64,000 nt of DNA, taken from Anaerolineales bacterium UBA2181 (GTDB taxonomy: Bacteria > Chloroflexota > Anaerolineae > Promineifilales > UBA4811). This document shows, in pieces, positions 25,569-33,792 of the stretch. The position numbers were made by a program, and so were the translations under genes. The stretch lies in NCBI GenBank assembly GCA_002328075.1, contig DCVT01000062.1, positions 161,838 to 225,837 on the forward strand, read 5' to 3'. The notes under the pieces are model-generated. The model did no database searches. It was not told the origin of the DNA and saw only the letters and a program-made list of their open reading frames with translations. Within the stretch, counting starts at the first letter, position 1. Each line of letters opens with the position of its first letter.

Positions 25569-26978
25569 ATGGATAATTCGTTTTGTGCCCGTCTGGAACG
25601 CCGAGCGGCCGAGTGCGACTCGCTGCTGTGCGTCGGGCTGGACCCCCATCCCGGCCTGCCGGCCGCGCCCACAGCGGCGGCCGCCGGCCGATTCTGCCTG
25701 GATCTGATCGAGCGTCTGGCTCCTTATGCCTGCGCCTTCAAGCCCAACAGCGCGTTCTTTGAGGCTTTGGGTGCGGAAGGCTGGTCAACGCTGCGCGATG
25801 TGATAGCCGCGGTTCCGGACGACATTCCCGTCATACTCGACGCCAAACGGGGCGACATTGCCAGCACCTCCCAGGCATACGCCCGCGCCGCGTTTGACTG
25901 GTTGGGCGCCGACGCCCTCACGGCCAGCCCCTACCTGGGCAGCGACTCGCTGGAGCCGCTGTTGGCCCGACCGGAGCGGGGCCTGTTCGTCCTCTGCAAG
26001 ACCTCCAATCGCGGCGCTGACACGTTTCAGGGCCTGGAACTGCTCGGCGGCGTTCCCCTGTACCTGGAAATCGCCCGGCGCGTTCAGGGCTGGAGCCGCC
26101 ACAACAACCTCGGCCTGGTGGTGGCCGCCAATGACCCTCAGGCGTTGGGGCGGGTGAGGGCCTCGGCGCCAAACCTCTGGTTTCTGGTACCCGGTGTCGG
26201 CGCTCAGGGCGCCGAACTGGAAGCAGCGGTCGAGGCCGGTCTCCGGGCGGACGGGTCCGGAGTCCTGGTCAATGTCTCTCGGTCGCTGGCGTCCGCCCCC
26301 GATCCGGCGGCCGCAGCCGCTGCGTTGCGGGATGCCATCAACCGGGTGCGCCGGCGCCCGATAGCCGACCGGCACCCGGCACACGCCGATGCGATCCGGT
26401 TGGCCGCCGCGCTCTGGGAAGCAGAGTCGGTTCGTTTTGGCAGCTTTACCCTCAAGTCGGGCCGCCAGTCTGCCCTGTATCTAGACCTGCGCAAGCTGGC
26501 CTCCTGCCCGGCCGCGCTGCGCGTGGCGGCCCGACTATTGGCGGGGAGGCTTGGCGAGCTCACGTTCGACCGGTTGGCGGCGGTCCCCTATGCGGCGCTC
26601 CCCATTGCCACCGCCCTGGCGCTGGAGGGCAACTGGCCGTTGATCTTCCCGCGCCGCGAGGCCAAAGGGTACGGCACCGGGGCGGTGGTGGAGGGCGTAT
26701 ATCACCCGGGCGAGGTCGCCTTGGTGGTTGACGACCTCATCACCACGGGGGAGAGCAAGTTGGAGACCATCGAAAAGCTCCGGGCGGCCGGGTTGCGGGT
26801 GCAGGATGTGCTCGTGCTGATCGATCGAAGCCACCAGGCCGCCGCAGCCGGCGAACTGGCGGCGGCGAACTGCCGACTGCACGCGGTGGCCACGCTGCCC
26901 GAGCTGTTGCCGGCCTGGCGAGACATGGGGGTCGTGACCCCTGACCAGTACCAAGCCGTGATGGAGGAACTGCCATGA
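25569..26978 (+). CDS. pyrFE: Bifunctional orotidine-5'-phosphate decarboxylase / orotate phosphoribosyltransferase
   Basis: A natural fusion of the last two UMP-synthesis enzymes, 469 residues. The N-terminal half (1 to about 270) is a type 2 OMP decarboxylase with CVGLDPHP, FKPNSAFFE and the catalytic DAKRGDIAST (D91, K93, D96). The C-terminal half is orotate phosphoribosyltransferase with FGSFTLKSGRQSALYLDLR and the PRPP loop VALVVDDLITTGES. The order PyrF-PyrE is the reverse of animal UMP synthase. ATG 25569 was chosen at the start of the decarboxylase; a longer frame runs back through the leader terminators. The TGA stop overlaps the pyrD ATG (ATGA). Confidence 0.95.
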   Translation: MDNSFCARLERRAAECDSLLCVGLDPHPGLPAAPTAAAAGRFCLDLIERLAPYACAFKPNSAFFEALGAEGWSTLRDVIAAVPDDIPVILDAKRGDIASTSQAYARAAFDWLGADALTASPYLGSDSLEPLLARPERGLFVLCKTSNRGADTFQGLELLGGVPLYLEIARRVQGWSRHNNLGLVVAANDPQALGRVRASAPNLWFLVPGVGAQGAELEAAVEAGLRADGSGVLVNVSRSLASAPDPAAAAAALRDAINRVRRRPIADRHPAHADAIRLAAALWEAESVRFGSFTLKSGRQSALYLDLRKLASCPAALRVAARLLAGRLGELTFDRLAAVPYAALPIATALALEGNWPLIFPRREAKGYGTGAVVEGVYHPGEVALVVDDLITTGESKLETIEKLRAAGLRVQDVLVLIDRSHQAAAAGELAAANCRLHAVATLPELLPAWRDMGVVTPDQYQAVMEELP

Positions 26979-28126
26979 GCATCTATACCCGTCTGATCCG
27001 CCCCCTCCTTTTTCAGCTCCAACCCGAGACCGCGCACCGGGTGGCCTTGCGTGCCCTGTCGGCCGCCGGCCACGTCCCGTTGGGTATGCGCGGGCTCGCT
27101 GCCTGCCTTGACTGGGCTGACGCCCGCCTCGAGACCGAGGTCCTGGGGCTGCGCTTCCATAACCCGCTGGGGCTGGCAGCCGGGTACGACAAAGATGGAG
27201 TGGCCATCCGCGAGCTGGCCGCACTGGGGTTCGGCCACGTGGAAGTGGGAACGGTCAGCCCGCTAGTCCAGCCCGGCAACGCCGCCCCGCGGGTCTTTCG
27301 GTTGCCCCAGGAGGAGGCGGTCATCAACCGGATGGGTTTTCCGAACCTGGGCGGAGATGCCATGCTGCCCTGCCTGGTGCGGGCAAGACAGAGACCGCTC
27401 CGCACGGTGCTGGGGGTGAGTATAGGCAAGGGGCGCGCGACGCCGCTCGAGGCGGCTGCCCAGGACTATTGCCACCTGGTGCGGCTGCTGGGGCGTCATG
27501 CCAGCTACCTGGCAGTCAATGTCAGTTCGCCCAACACCGCCAACCTGCGCCGACTGCAGGCCCGAGAGATGCTGGGAGCGTTGCTGCGCGAGATCATGCC
27601 GTGCCGCGACGCACACTGTCCCGGCGTGCCGGTCCTGGTCAAGATCGCCCCCGACCTGACCTACGCCGAGATCGACGATGTCCTGGCAGCGGTGGAGACA
27701 AGCCGGGTGGACGGAATCGTGGCGACCAACACGGGCCTGGGCCGGAGCGGCCCGAGTTGCGGGCATCCGCTGGCGGCCGAGTACGGCGGGTTGAGCGGCA
27801 TTCCCCTGCGTCAGCGATCCACCGAAGTGATCCGGTACATCTATCGGCAGACCGGCGGTGCGGTGCCCATCATCGGCGTGGGCGGCGTGGACAGCGCCGA
27901 GAGCGCGCTGGAAAAACTGCAGGCCGGCGCGAGTCTGGTTCAGGTTTATACCGGGCTCATCTACCAGGGTCCGGCGCTGGTGCGGGTGATCAACCAGGGT
28001 CTGGTCCGCCGGATGGAGGAGATGGGGGTGCGCCGCGTGGCCGAGCTGGTGGGGACCGAGGGGCAGGCCGCCCCGGCACGCCGGAGAACGCCGGTCGGCA
28101 GCCGGATTCCCCAGGTCACAGGTTGA
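26975..28126 (+). CDS. pyrD: Dihydroorotate dehydrogenase, quinone-linked (class 2)
   Basis: PyrD oxidises dihydroorotate to orotate and passes electrons to quinone at the membrane. The 383-residue protein has the class 2 N-terminal membrane-associating helices (MSIYTRLIRPLLFQLQPETAHRVALRALSA), then GLAAGYDKDG, RVFRLPQEEAVINRMGFPN, the active-site NVSSPNTANLRRLQ (class 2 uses Ser), VKIAPDLTYAEI and the FMN-binding IIGVGGVDSAESALEKLQAGASLVQVYTGLIYQGP. The start overlaps pyrFE by four bases. A tail of about 25 residues past the barrel (TEGQAAPARRRTPVGSRIPQVTG) is not usual. Confidence 0.95.
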   Translation: MSIYTRLIRPLLFQLQPETAHRVALRALSAAGHVPLGMRGLAACLDWADARLETEVLGLRFHNPLGLAAGYDKDGVAIRELAALGFGHVEVGTVSPLVQPGNAAPRVFRLPQEEAVINRMGFPNLGGDAMLPCLVRARQRPLRTVLGVSIGKGRATPLEAAAQDYCHLVRLLGRHASYLAVNVSSPNTANLRRLQAREMLGALLREIMPCRDAHCPGVPVLVKIAPDLTYAEIDDVLAAVETSRVDGIVATNTGLGRSGPSCGHPLAAEYGGLSGIPLRQRSTEVIRYIYRQTGGAVPIIGVGGVDSAESALEKLQAGASLVQVYTGLIYQGPALVRVINQGLVRRMEEMGVRRVAELVGTEGQAAPARRRTPVGSRIPQVTG

Positions 28127-28247
28127 CGGGCTGACGGAGCGGCTGAGGAGGGCGCGCTGCCCCGGCCCCCGCCCCATTTTCCAGGCCCCTGTTCGCCGGA
28201 GTCGGGCTGCGGGTGGGCGGGATCCCATCGACGAGATGGGAGACGAG

Positions 28248-28439
28248 TCAATACGTGGCGTCGGCCGGCATGCCCATCCTGAGTAGCCCTTCGGGGTTGG
28301 CCAGGCGGATCACCACCGCGTAAAAGGTATTGAGGCGCTGCTCCACCGTGGTCAAGTTGCGCAGCGTGTACTCGGGCTGGTCGCCGATCGGGATCACCAG
28401 GCCTTCAGACGACCGGCCCGGAAAGCCGGCGGCGGCCAC
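28248..28439 (-). pseudogene. C-terminal remnant of an HlyD-type membrane fusion protein
   Basis: A 63-codon frame reads GLVIPIGDQPEYTLRNLTTVEQRLNTFYAVVIRLANPEGLLRMGMPADATY. This matches the C-terminal beta-barrel end of HlyD-family efflux adaptors (typically YTPRNVQT-EER-N-VFAV-IRL-NPDG-LKPGMPADV). Nothing of the preceding coiled-coil or lipoyl domains is present and no ABC transporter gene is nearby. It is the stump of a lost efflux operon. Confidence 0.65.
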
Positions 28440-28453
28440 CCCGTCCGATCGGC

Positions 28454-28696
28454 TCAGTCGGACTTGCCCAATCTGGTCAGGTCGATGCAGGAGCGCACCA
28501 GCATCGGGTTATTGCCCAGCCGGTGGACGCACACCTCCCCGGCCGGGTTTTTGATCAGGCAGCCGCGCACGGCGCAGGCGTAACCGGCGCCGCTGGGGTC
28601 GTCGCCGTTGTTCGCCGCTTCATACGTTGTTTCTGGCAGTTCGCCTATCTCTGGGTCTTCTTGCCGCCTGCGACGGTCAGGCAGTCCCGATGCACA
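28454..28696 (-). other. Open frame without start codon, possible gene remnant
   Basis: In frame after the MFS stop, 81 codons run without stop: ...LPETTYEAANNGDDPSGAGYACAVRGCLIKNPAGEVCVHRLGNNPMLVRSCIDLTRLGKSD. Codon use (C or G at third position) looks coding, and the end loosely recalls carbon-nitrogen hydrolases, but there is no ATG and I cannot assign it. Confidence 0.25.
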
Positions 28697-30055
28697 TCAT
28701 TCGGTGCCCGCACGTTTTTCGGATAGTACCTGGCGGATCTCCGTCAATCGCCGCCCGTGCAGGGGGTAGAGCCAGAGCAGGAAAATCGCCAGCAGGAACC
28801 CCAGCGAGGTGGGAACAGTCAGGAAGATGCGAAACCCCATGTCCACCGTACTTGGCTGGACATCCAGGAGGGTGTCGTAGCCGAAGGCCGGCATCAGCAA
28901 CCCGAACACGCTTGACACCAGCAGCCCGCTCAGGGTGATGAGAAATCCACTCATCCCAAAGTACATGCCCGCGCGCTGGTGACCGGTCTTGACTTCGTCC
29001 TCGTCGACGACCTCGGTGATGATGACATCCCCGATCAGCACCAGGCCGCCGAGGCCAATGCCCAGTATGACCGCGGTTGCATACGTAAAGTTGATGTTGG
29101 GCGAAAAGCCCATAGGGACGATGCCCAGAATCATGACGAGATTGGCGAGCATCAGCGTGCGGCGGCTGTCGAGTTTGTTGGCGACCCAGTTGCGCCAGGG
29201 ATAGAGGGAAAGCATGGCAACCAGGAAGGCGACGCCCAGGATGACGGTCGCCAGGCCTTCATCCACTTTCAGGCTGTATTTCAAATAGAACAGGATGCCG
29301 GTCTGGAGCGAGCCGGTGGCAAAGAAGCGCATGGCCTGTGCTCCGGCGGCGGTGAGGTAGCTGCGATTCAAAAAGGTGGCCCTGATCGCCGCGCCGAAGG
29401 GCAGGTTGGTGTCGGTCTGGAGGTCTTTCCTCTCAAAGAGGAACGGGTAACCGACATAGATGGCGATGACCGAGATGGCCGACAGCAAGATCGCCATGCC
29501 CGACCAGCCCAGGATGCTTGACAGGATGGGCGGCAGGGCTGCGCCCAGCACCAAAGCCACCGTTTGGAATATGTTCATCTTGGCGGCGACATCAGTGCGC
29601 TCCCGGTAGGTTGGGAACATCTCGGGCAACAGGCCGTAATAGCCCGTGGCGAGCGCGGTGTACAGCCCCTCCCACAGGACAATCATCGTCCCAAAGTAGA
29701 GCAACAGCGCTACCGGATTATCCTTGCCGTCAAAGGGCGCGGTGAATATGAGCGCAAATGCGACCGCGTAGGGCAGTCCGCCGAACAACACATAGGGGAT
29801 GCGCCGTCCCCAACGGGAGCGAGTGCGATCTGAGAAAAAACCCAGCAGCGGGTTGTTGAGCGCATTGTAGATGGTGAAAAAGAACCAGAAGATGGAGTAC
29901 CAGGTCACCGGCAGGTTTTTCACATCCACAATGTAAAAAGCAATCACCCCCGCAATGGCTTCTGCCAGGGTGGCGACGCCCAGGCTGGCAAGCGAATACA
30001 TGATGCGGGTCTTGCGGCTGGTCTGGAACTCGGGAGCTGCGGTTGTCGCGGTCAT
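28697..30055 (-). CDS. GPH-family sugar:cation symporter (MFS)
   Basis: A 452-residue protein with about 12 membrane segments. The glycoside-pentoside-hexuronide (GPH) family signature is visible: YNALNNPLLGFFSDRTRSRWGRRIPYVLFGGLPYA, the loop 2-3 motif DxxxDRTRTRWGRRRP. GPH transporters import glycosides or uronides with H+ or Na+. Its ATG lies one base after the stop of the ceramidase-like gene (30057), so it is the last gene of the minus arm of the island. Two paralogues lie upstream at 31.4-32.7 and 35.1-36.5 kb; this one is the most divergent. Substrate unknown. Confidence 0.87.
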   Translation of the reverse strand: MTATTAAPEFQTSRKTRIMYSLASLGVATLAEAIAGVIAFYIVDVKNLPVTWYSIFWFFFTIYNALNNPLLGFFSDRTRSRWGRRIPYVLFGGLPYAVAFALIFTAPFDGKDNPVALLLYFGTMIVLWEGLYTALATGYYGLLPEMFPTYRERTDVAAKMNIFQTVALVLGAALPPILSSILGWSGMAILLSAISVIAIYVGYPFLFERKDLQTDTNLPFGAAIRATFLNRSYLTAAGAQAMRFFATGSLQTGILFYLKYSLKVDEGLATVILGVAFLVAMLSLYPWRNWVANKLDSRRTLMLANLVMILGIVPMGFSPNINFTYATAVILGIGLGGLVLIGDVIITEVVDEDEVKTGHQRAGMYFGMSGFLITLSGLLVSSVFGLLMPAFGYDTLLDVQPSTVDMGFRIFLTVPTSLGFLLAIFLLWLYPLHGRRLTEIRQVLSEKRAGTE

Positions 30056-30056
30056 A

Positions 30057-31391
30057 TTAACCCCACAATCTACCTAACATGGTTTTTGTTGCCTCCAGTG
30101 CGACCTGCTCGCACCCTGCCTGTAGTCGTCCCGGATAACGGTACGCCAGCGGCGCCACGTCCACTTCGTAGCCACCCTCGGCGTGTGACGCCTCCGTATG
30201 AAGGTAGCTGATGCAGCCGTCCGTCACGCTCGCAAACAACGTCCGCGTGGTGGGCGAGGCCGCCTTTACCTTCATCCCGATCTCGGTGAACGTTTCGGCC
30301 GCGAACGTGACGAGCGCCAGGTCGCCCAGGCGCGCGGCGCTGATTCGCATTGGCACCGACCAGAATCCGTCTCGCGTTTTGATCGTCGATTTCCACGGAT
30401 AGCGTTGGTTGAGAAGGACGTCCGCGAACAAGGCCATGAACCCCGGCATCTTGGCAAGCGACAATAGCGGTTTGCCGTAGTTTTTTGGGGGACGCGATGT
30501 GGTGGCGCGCGTCTCGGTGGGCAACCACACTTCATCGCGCTCGATCCCAATGGGCGTTCCCCGCATCCTTGCCGACCCACGGCCAACCGCGGTCAAAACA
30601 GCGTCTGCCACTCGCAGGCCTTGTTCGGCCGCCATCTCAAAGGCGCGCGCGTCCTTCCAATACATGTCGGGATTGATGTTCGCCGCTGCGCCCTGGAGGA
30701 AAAGCACCAGGCCGCCCAGTTCCTCCTCCACTCTCCCGCGCATGACCCCAATCCAATCCGTGGAGACCAGCAGGTTGTCGGGTCCGAGCACCGTGCCATG
30801 ACAGGCATAATTGACCAGGGTTGCGAGCCTCATCCCGGTCCTGTCATTCTGGTCCTGGCTGTCATCAGCGAACACGCTCACGACCTGCACCGACCTGTCG
30901 CGCGCACCGGCCGGGTTGCGCCCGATCTCCATATGACCATCGGGCATTGTCTCGCGGCGGTTGATGCCCACGTCTGCTTCGCCGTACGAATACTCTAGCC
31001 GCGCCGGCCGGAGATTGGACTCAGCAGCCTGCACCGCGGCAACGACGTTATCCACCAGCGTGGCGATGTATTGCCGGTTCTTGCGCGGCGATTTTTCGTC
31101 CGCGTAGGCAATCGGGCCCGAGTGCGTGTGCGAACAGCACAGCAGCACGTTGGTAGGGGCAAGACGGGCGCGGATGCGGTCCACGATGAACTCGTTGAGG
31201 GCCAGGATATCCAGCGCGACGATGGCGACTCGCGTTGTCTCATCGCTGAGCACGAGGGCGGTGGCGGTCAGGTCATCGTGGATGCCGATGTTGCCTTTGG
31301 CGCGGTCGCCGTAGCCGATGAGCAGGATGCCCTTTGGCGGGCTGATGACGCGGCGGCCAATGCCGGCGGATAGGGAGGGCAAGCCGGTCAT
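30057..31391 (-). CDS. Neutral/alkaline ceramidase-like hydrolase, paralogue 1
   Basis: A 444-residue single-domain protein related to the N-terminal domain of neutral ceramidases, zinc amidases. Visible are AGIGRRVISPP (VDITPP-type start), LCCSHTHSGP and NYACHGTVLG, which align with the zinc-ligand histidines, and LFLQGAAANINPD. The last aligns with the loop that holds the nucleophile Ser in ceramidases, where Asn is present here. The C-terminal Ig-like domain of true ceramidases is absent. ATG 31391 overlaps the MFS stop (ATGA). It is probably a cytoplasmic amidase- or esterase-like enzyme of the island; no signal peptide is seen. Confidence 0.7.
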   Translation of the reverse strand: MTGLPSLSAGIGRRVISPPKGILLIGYGDRAKGNIGIHDDLTATALVLSDETTRVAIVALDILALNEFIVDRIRARLAPTNVLLCCSHTHSGPIAYADEKSPRKNRQYIATLVDNVVAAVQAAESNLRPARLEYSYGEADVGINRRETMPDGHMEIGRNPAGARDRSVQVVSVFADDSQDQNDRTGMRLATLVNYACHGTVLGPDNLLVSTDWIGVMRGRVEEELGGLVLFLQGAAANINPDMYWKDARAFEMAAEQGLRVADAVLTAVGRGSARMRGTPIGIERDEVWLPTETRATTSRPPKNYGKPLLSLAKMPGFMALFADVLLNQRYPWKSTIKTRDGFWSVPMRISAARLGDLALVTFAAETFTEIGMKVKAASPTTRTLFASVTDGCISYLHTEASHAEGGYEVDVAPLAYRYPGRLQAGCEQVALEATKTMLGRLWG

Positions 31392-32743
31392 GATGATTCC
31401 TGGTGTTTTTCGCCTGGCGTTCCGATCATTCCCAGGTTGATGCACGTCTCTTCTGTGGTATCGCCTATGCGATATCTCTGGAAGACCAGATAGCCCACAA
31501 ATATAAAGACGGCCATCACAGGGAAGGCCAGGCGGACGCCCAGCGGATTGGCCTGGGTGTAGCCAAAGTTCTCGAGCAGCAGGGGCAGAATCAGTGTCCC
31601 GACTGAGGTGCCGAGACCAATGGCAAAGGAAAACGTCCCATAGTAGATGGCTTCGCGGCGGCGCTTGGTCAGCAATTCATCATAGTCCACCATGTTGCCC
31701 ATCATGGCGTAGATCAGGATCAGGTATCCGCCCAGAGCCGCGCCGGCCAGCGCGACAAAGATGTAGGCCTGGATGGTGATGGTGGACGGGTCGATCGCGC
31801 CGATGAAAAAGCCGAACGAGAAGACGATTCCGAGCAGAAGCATGCTGGCATTGAGCAGGGTGCGCTGGCTATGTTTTCGGTTCAGCCAGGTCCAAACGGG
31901 TCCCGTGAGCGCGATGAAGACGATGAGGATGCCCTGGTAGACGGCCACGTGGCCCTCGGTCTGCCGCAGGACGAGGGTGACAAAATACGGAAAGTTCGCC
32001 AGCACCATCTGGTAAGCCACATGGACGGCGAGTGTGGAGAAGAACAGGATGAGGAACTGTCTGTTCTGGAAGGTGGCCTTGAGGCCGTCCAGCGCAGGCA
32101 TCGTCTCGCCGAGCGGGCGGTCGGTCTCGCGCAAGCCGAACAGGGTGATGTAAATGGTCACGACTCCCACACCACCGACGACCGCACCCATTGCCACCGC
32201 GCCAATGCTTTCGAACAGCGGCGCGGCGACCAGCGACCCGATCAGCACGCCGATGATGCCAAAGAATCCTTTCCAGTAACTCAGGCCGAGACGGGCGTGG
32301 GTCTCCGGCGCCATCTCAGGCATGGACGCGTCGTATGGTATTCCAACGAGACTGTAACTGGTGTGATAGACAAGGATGACGACGATGAAATAGGCAGCGT
32401 TGAGCGCATAGTTCGTTTGGCTCGGCGGGGTCCAGAGCAGGATCGCGCCCAGCAGGATGAAGGGCGAGGCGAAGATGAGGAAGGGACGGCGGCGGCCCCA
32501 ACGCGAGCGTCGCGTGTCAGAGTAGTGGCCGATAAAGGGGTCAATGAGCGCGTCCCAGAATGTGGCGACGAGGAGGAGGACTCCCATGGTCACCGCAGGC
32601 AGATAGGTGGGCCGACCCGAGTCGGGGGGCGGCGAATAAAAGTACAACAGCCAGGTGCTGATGGTGATGGCGAGGATGTTCAGCCCCGCCGAGGCGCTGG
32701 AGTAGAGGGCGACGCGCCAGAAGGGGAGTTTTCTGTTTGGCAT
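31388..32743 (-). CDS. GPH-family sugar:cation symporter, paralogue 2
   Basis: A 451-residue transporter with about 12 membrane segments and the GPH motif ALIDPFIGHYSDTRRSRWGRRRPFLIFASP. It is close in sequence to the 35.1-36.5 kb paralogue (shared SSASAGLNILAITISTWLLYFYSPPPDSGRPTYLP opening and the NFGYTxxNPLGVRLAxxV end). ATG 32743 was chosen because GGAGA lies six bases upstream; ATG 32755 is in frame. It follows the PIG-L gene by 23 bases and overlaps the next gene by four bases, showing coupled translation. Confidence 0.87.
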   Translation of the reverse strand: MPNRKLPFWRVALYSSASAGLNILAITISTWLLYFYSPPPDSGRPTYLPAVTMGVLLLVATFWDALIDPFIGHYSDTRRSRWGRRRPFLIFASPFILLGAILLWTPPSQTNYALNAAYFIVVILVYHTSYSLVGIPYDASMPEMAPETHARLGLSYWKGFFGIIGVLIGSLVAAPLFESIGAVAMGAVVGGVGVVTIYITLFGLRETDRPLGETMPALDGLKATFQNRQFLILFFSTLAVHVAYQMVLANFPYFVTLVLRQTEGHVAVYQGILIVFIALTGPVWTWLNRKHSQRTLLNASMLLLGIVFSFGFFIGAIDPSTITIQAYIFVALAGAALGGYLILIYAMMGNMVDYDELLTKRRREAIYYGTFSFAIGLGTSVGTLILPLLLENFGYTQANPLGVRLAFPVMAVFIFVGYLVFQRYRIGDTTEETCINLGMIGTPGEKHQESS

Positions 32744-32766
32744 AGTATTCTCCATGATCTGCAGAG

Positions 32767-33510
32767 CTAGATTCCACAATGCAACGCGATTGGATGCAGT
32801 ACCTTCAGAGCCTCACCATGCTCAAAATCCTTACCCTGCGCCACCTGCCGCGATTTGACGTCGAGCCCAAAGACGAGCTCGTCCAGGCCGGCCGGGTCGA
32901 ACTGGGCCTGGTAACAGCGCACGACGGCCTGTTTGGTCTGCCAGGCGGCGGTGATGTCGGCGATGACATTGGGCTCGCGGGTGTAGTAGAAAGCGATGCC
33001 GTTGATATGCCCGCGATAGGTGGCGTCCACTGCCGGGTCACCGGAGGGGATTTTGGTGATGCCGGCGAACATGACGGCCTCGGCGGCAGCGAGCCCGGTC
33101 TGGACGTGGTCGCGGTGGCCTTCGTAAGTCAGCCAGGGGTCGCAGGTAAAGACAAAATCGGGCTGGATGCGGCGGATGTGTTGGAGCAGGTCGCGTCGCA
33201 CGTCAAAGTAGTTGTATTCGCCCGCATCCGGGTAGCCGAGCCAGATCTGTTCCTTCACCCCGACCAGTTTGCCGGCGGCGAGCTGGTCACGCCTCAAGGC
33301 TTCGGCGGCGGCCCGGTCCGAAAGCGAGGTGTCGACGACGCCCATCAGGTCGTCCGAGACGGTGAGATAGAGAATCTCCACGCCGTTTCGGGCAAGCTGG
33401 GCCAGAATTCCTGCCGCGCCAATGTCGTTGTCATCGTAATGCGGCTGGATGCACAATATCCGCCGGGCGGCAAACAGATCAGGGGTGGGGAGGATGGTGT
33501 CGATGGTCAC
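32767..33510 (-). CDS. PIG-L family deacetylase, paralogue 1
   Basis: PIG-L enzymes are zinc hydrolases that remove N-acetyl groups from GlcNAc-containing compounds. The 247-residue protein has the metal motif as PHYDDNDIG (residues 23-31; usual form PHPDD), the SDDLMG loop and the third ligand in YEGHRDHV. The Pro-to-Tyr change keeps the His and both Asp. It lies in the minus arm between a small unknown frame and a GPH symporter. Substrate is likely an N-acyl amino sugar or similar amide; that is inference. Confidence 0.87.
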   Translation of the reverse strand: MTIDTILPTPDLFAARRILCIQPHYDDNDIGAAGILAQLARNGVEILYLTVSDDLMGVVDTSLSDRAAAEALRRDQLAAGKLVGVKEQIWLGYPDAGEYNYFDVRRDLLQHIRRIQPDFVFTCDPWLTYEGHRDHVQTGLAAAEAVMFAGITKIPSGDPAVDATYRGHINGIAFYYTREPNVIADITAAWQTKQAVVRCYQAQFDPAGLDELVFGLDVKSRQVAQGKDFEHGEALKVLHPIALHCGI

Positions 33511-33537
33511 AACTGTCTCCTTCGTCTGCCAGGTATG

Positions 33538-33768
33538 TCACAACTTTCCCACCATCGTCTCACGCCGGTCCCGCATTTGGCGCTGCAGGCGTGCGGCGTG
33601 CTTGGGGTGGACTGGATGACCCAACGGTGCGGACACAAAGGCCATCGCCCAATACCCGCTCTTCAGCACGAGCCGCGCGCGCGAAGGGCCGAGCTGATCG
33701 GGGAGACCGCCAAATGGGTTGATGACAACCGACGCAAATGCGCCATTGACGAATCCTGTCAGTGCCAT
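33538..33768 (-). CDS. Small hypothetical protein
   Basis: A 76-residue frame in the operon between the M20 peptidase and PIG-L genes. Sequence: MALTGFVNGAFASVVINPF... to ...RRETMVGKL; no domain, signal peptide or membrane segment that I recognise. AGGA eight bases before the ATG could serve as ribosome site. The neighbours are 24 and 27 bases away, which fits a real gene, but it could be a fragment of a lost larger protein. Confidence 0.4.
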   Translation of the reverse strand: MALTGFVNGAFASVVINPFGGLPDQLGPSRARLVLKSGYWAMAFVSAPLGHPVHPKHAARLQRQMRDRRETMVGKL

Positions 33769-33792
33769 GGTCGTTTTCCTGCCTACCTCCTT

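Larger units (their letters stand above)
25364..25576 (+). promoter_or_regulatory. Leader reading frame and attenuator region of pyrFE-pyrD
   Basis: A 70-codon open frame begins at ATG 25364 (AGGTGA three bases upstream), passes through both terminators and ends at 25576, overlapping the pyrFE start (25569). This resembles the transcription-translation coupling that controls pyrBI and pyrE in enterobacteria, where a ribosome close behind polymerase at low UTP prevents terminator folding. A 7-bp hairpin (25401-25407 with 25414-25420) precedes the terminators and could be a pause or PyrR-related element. I see no clear PyrR-binding consensus. The frame could also be fortuitous. Confidence 0.5.
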
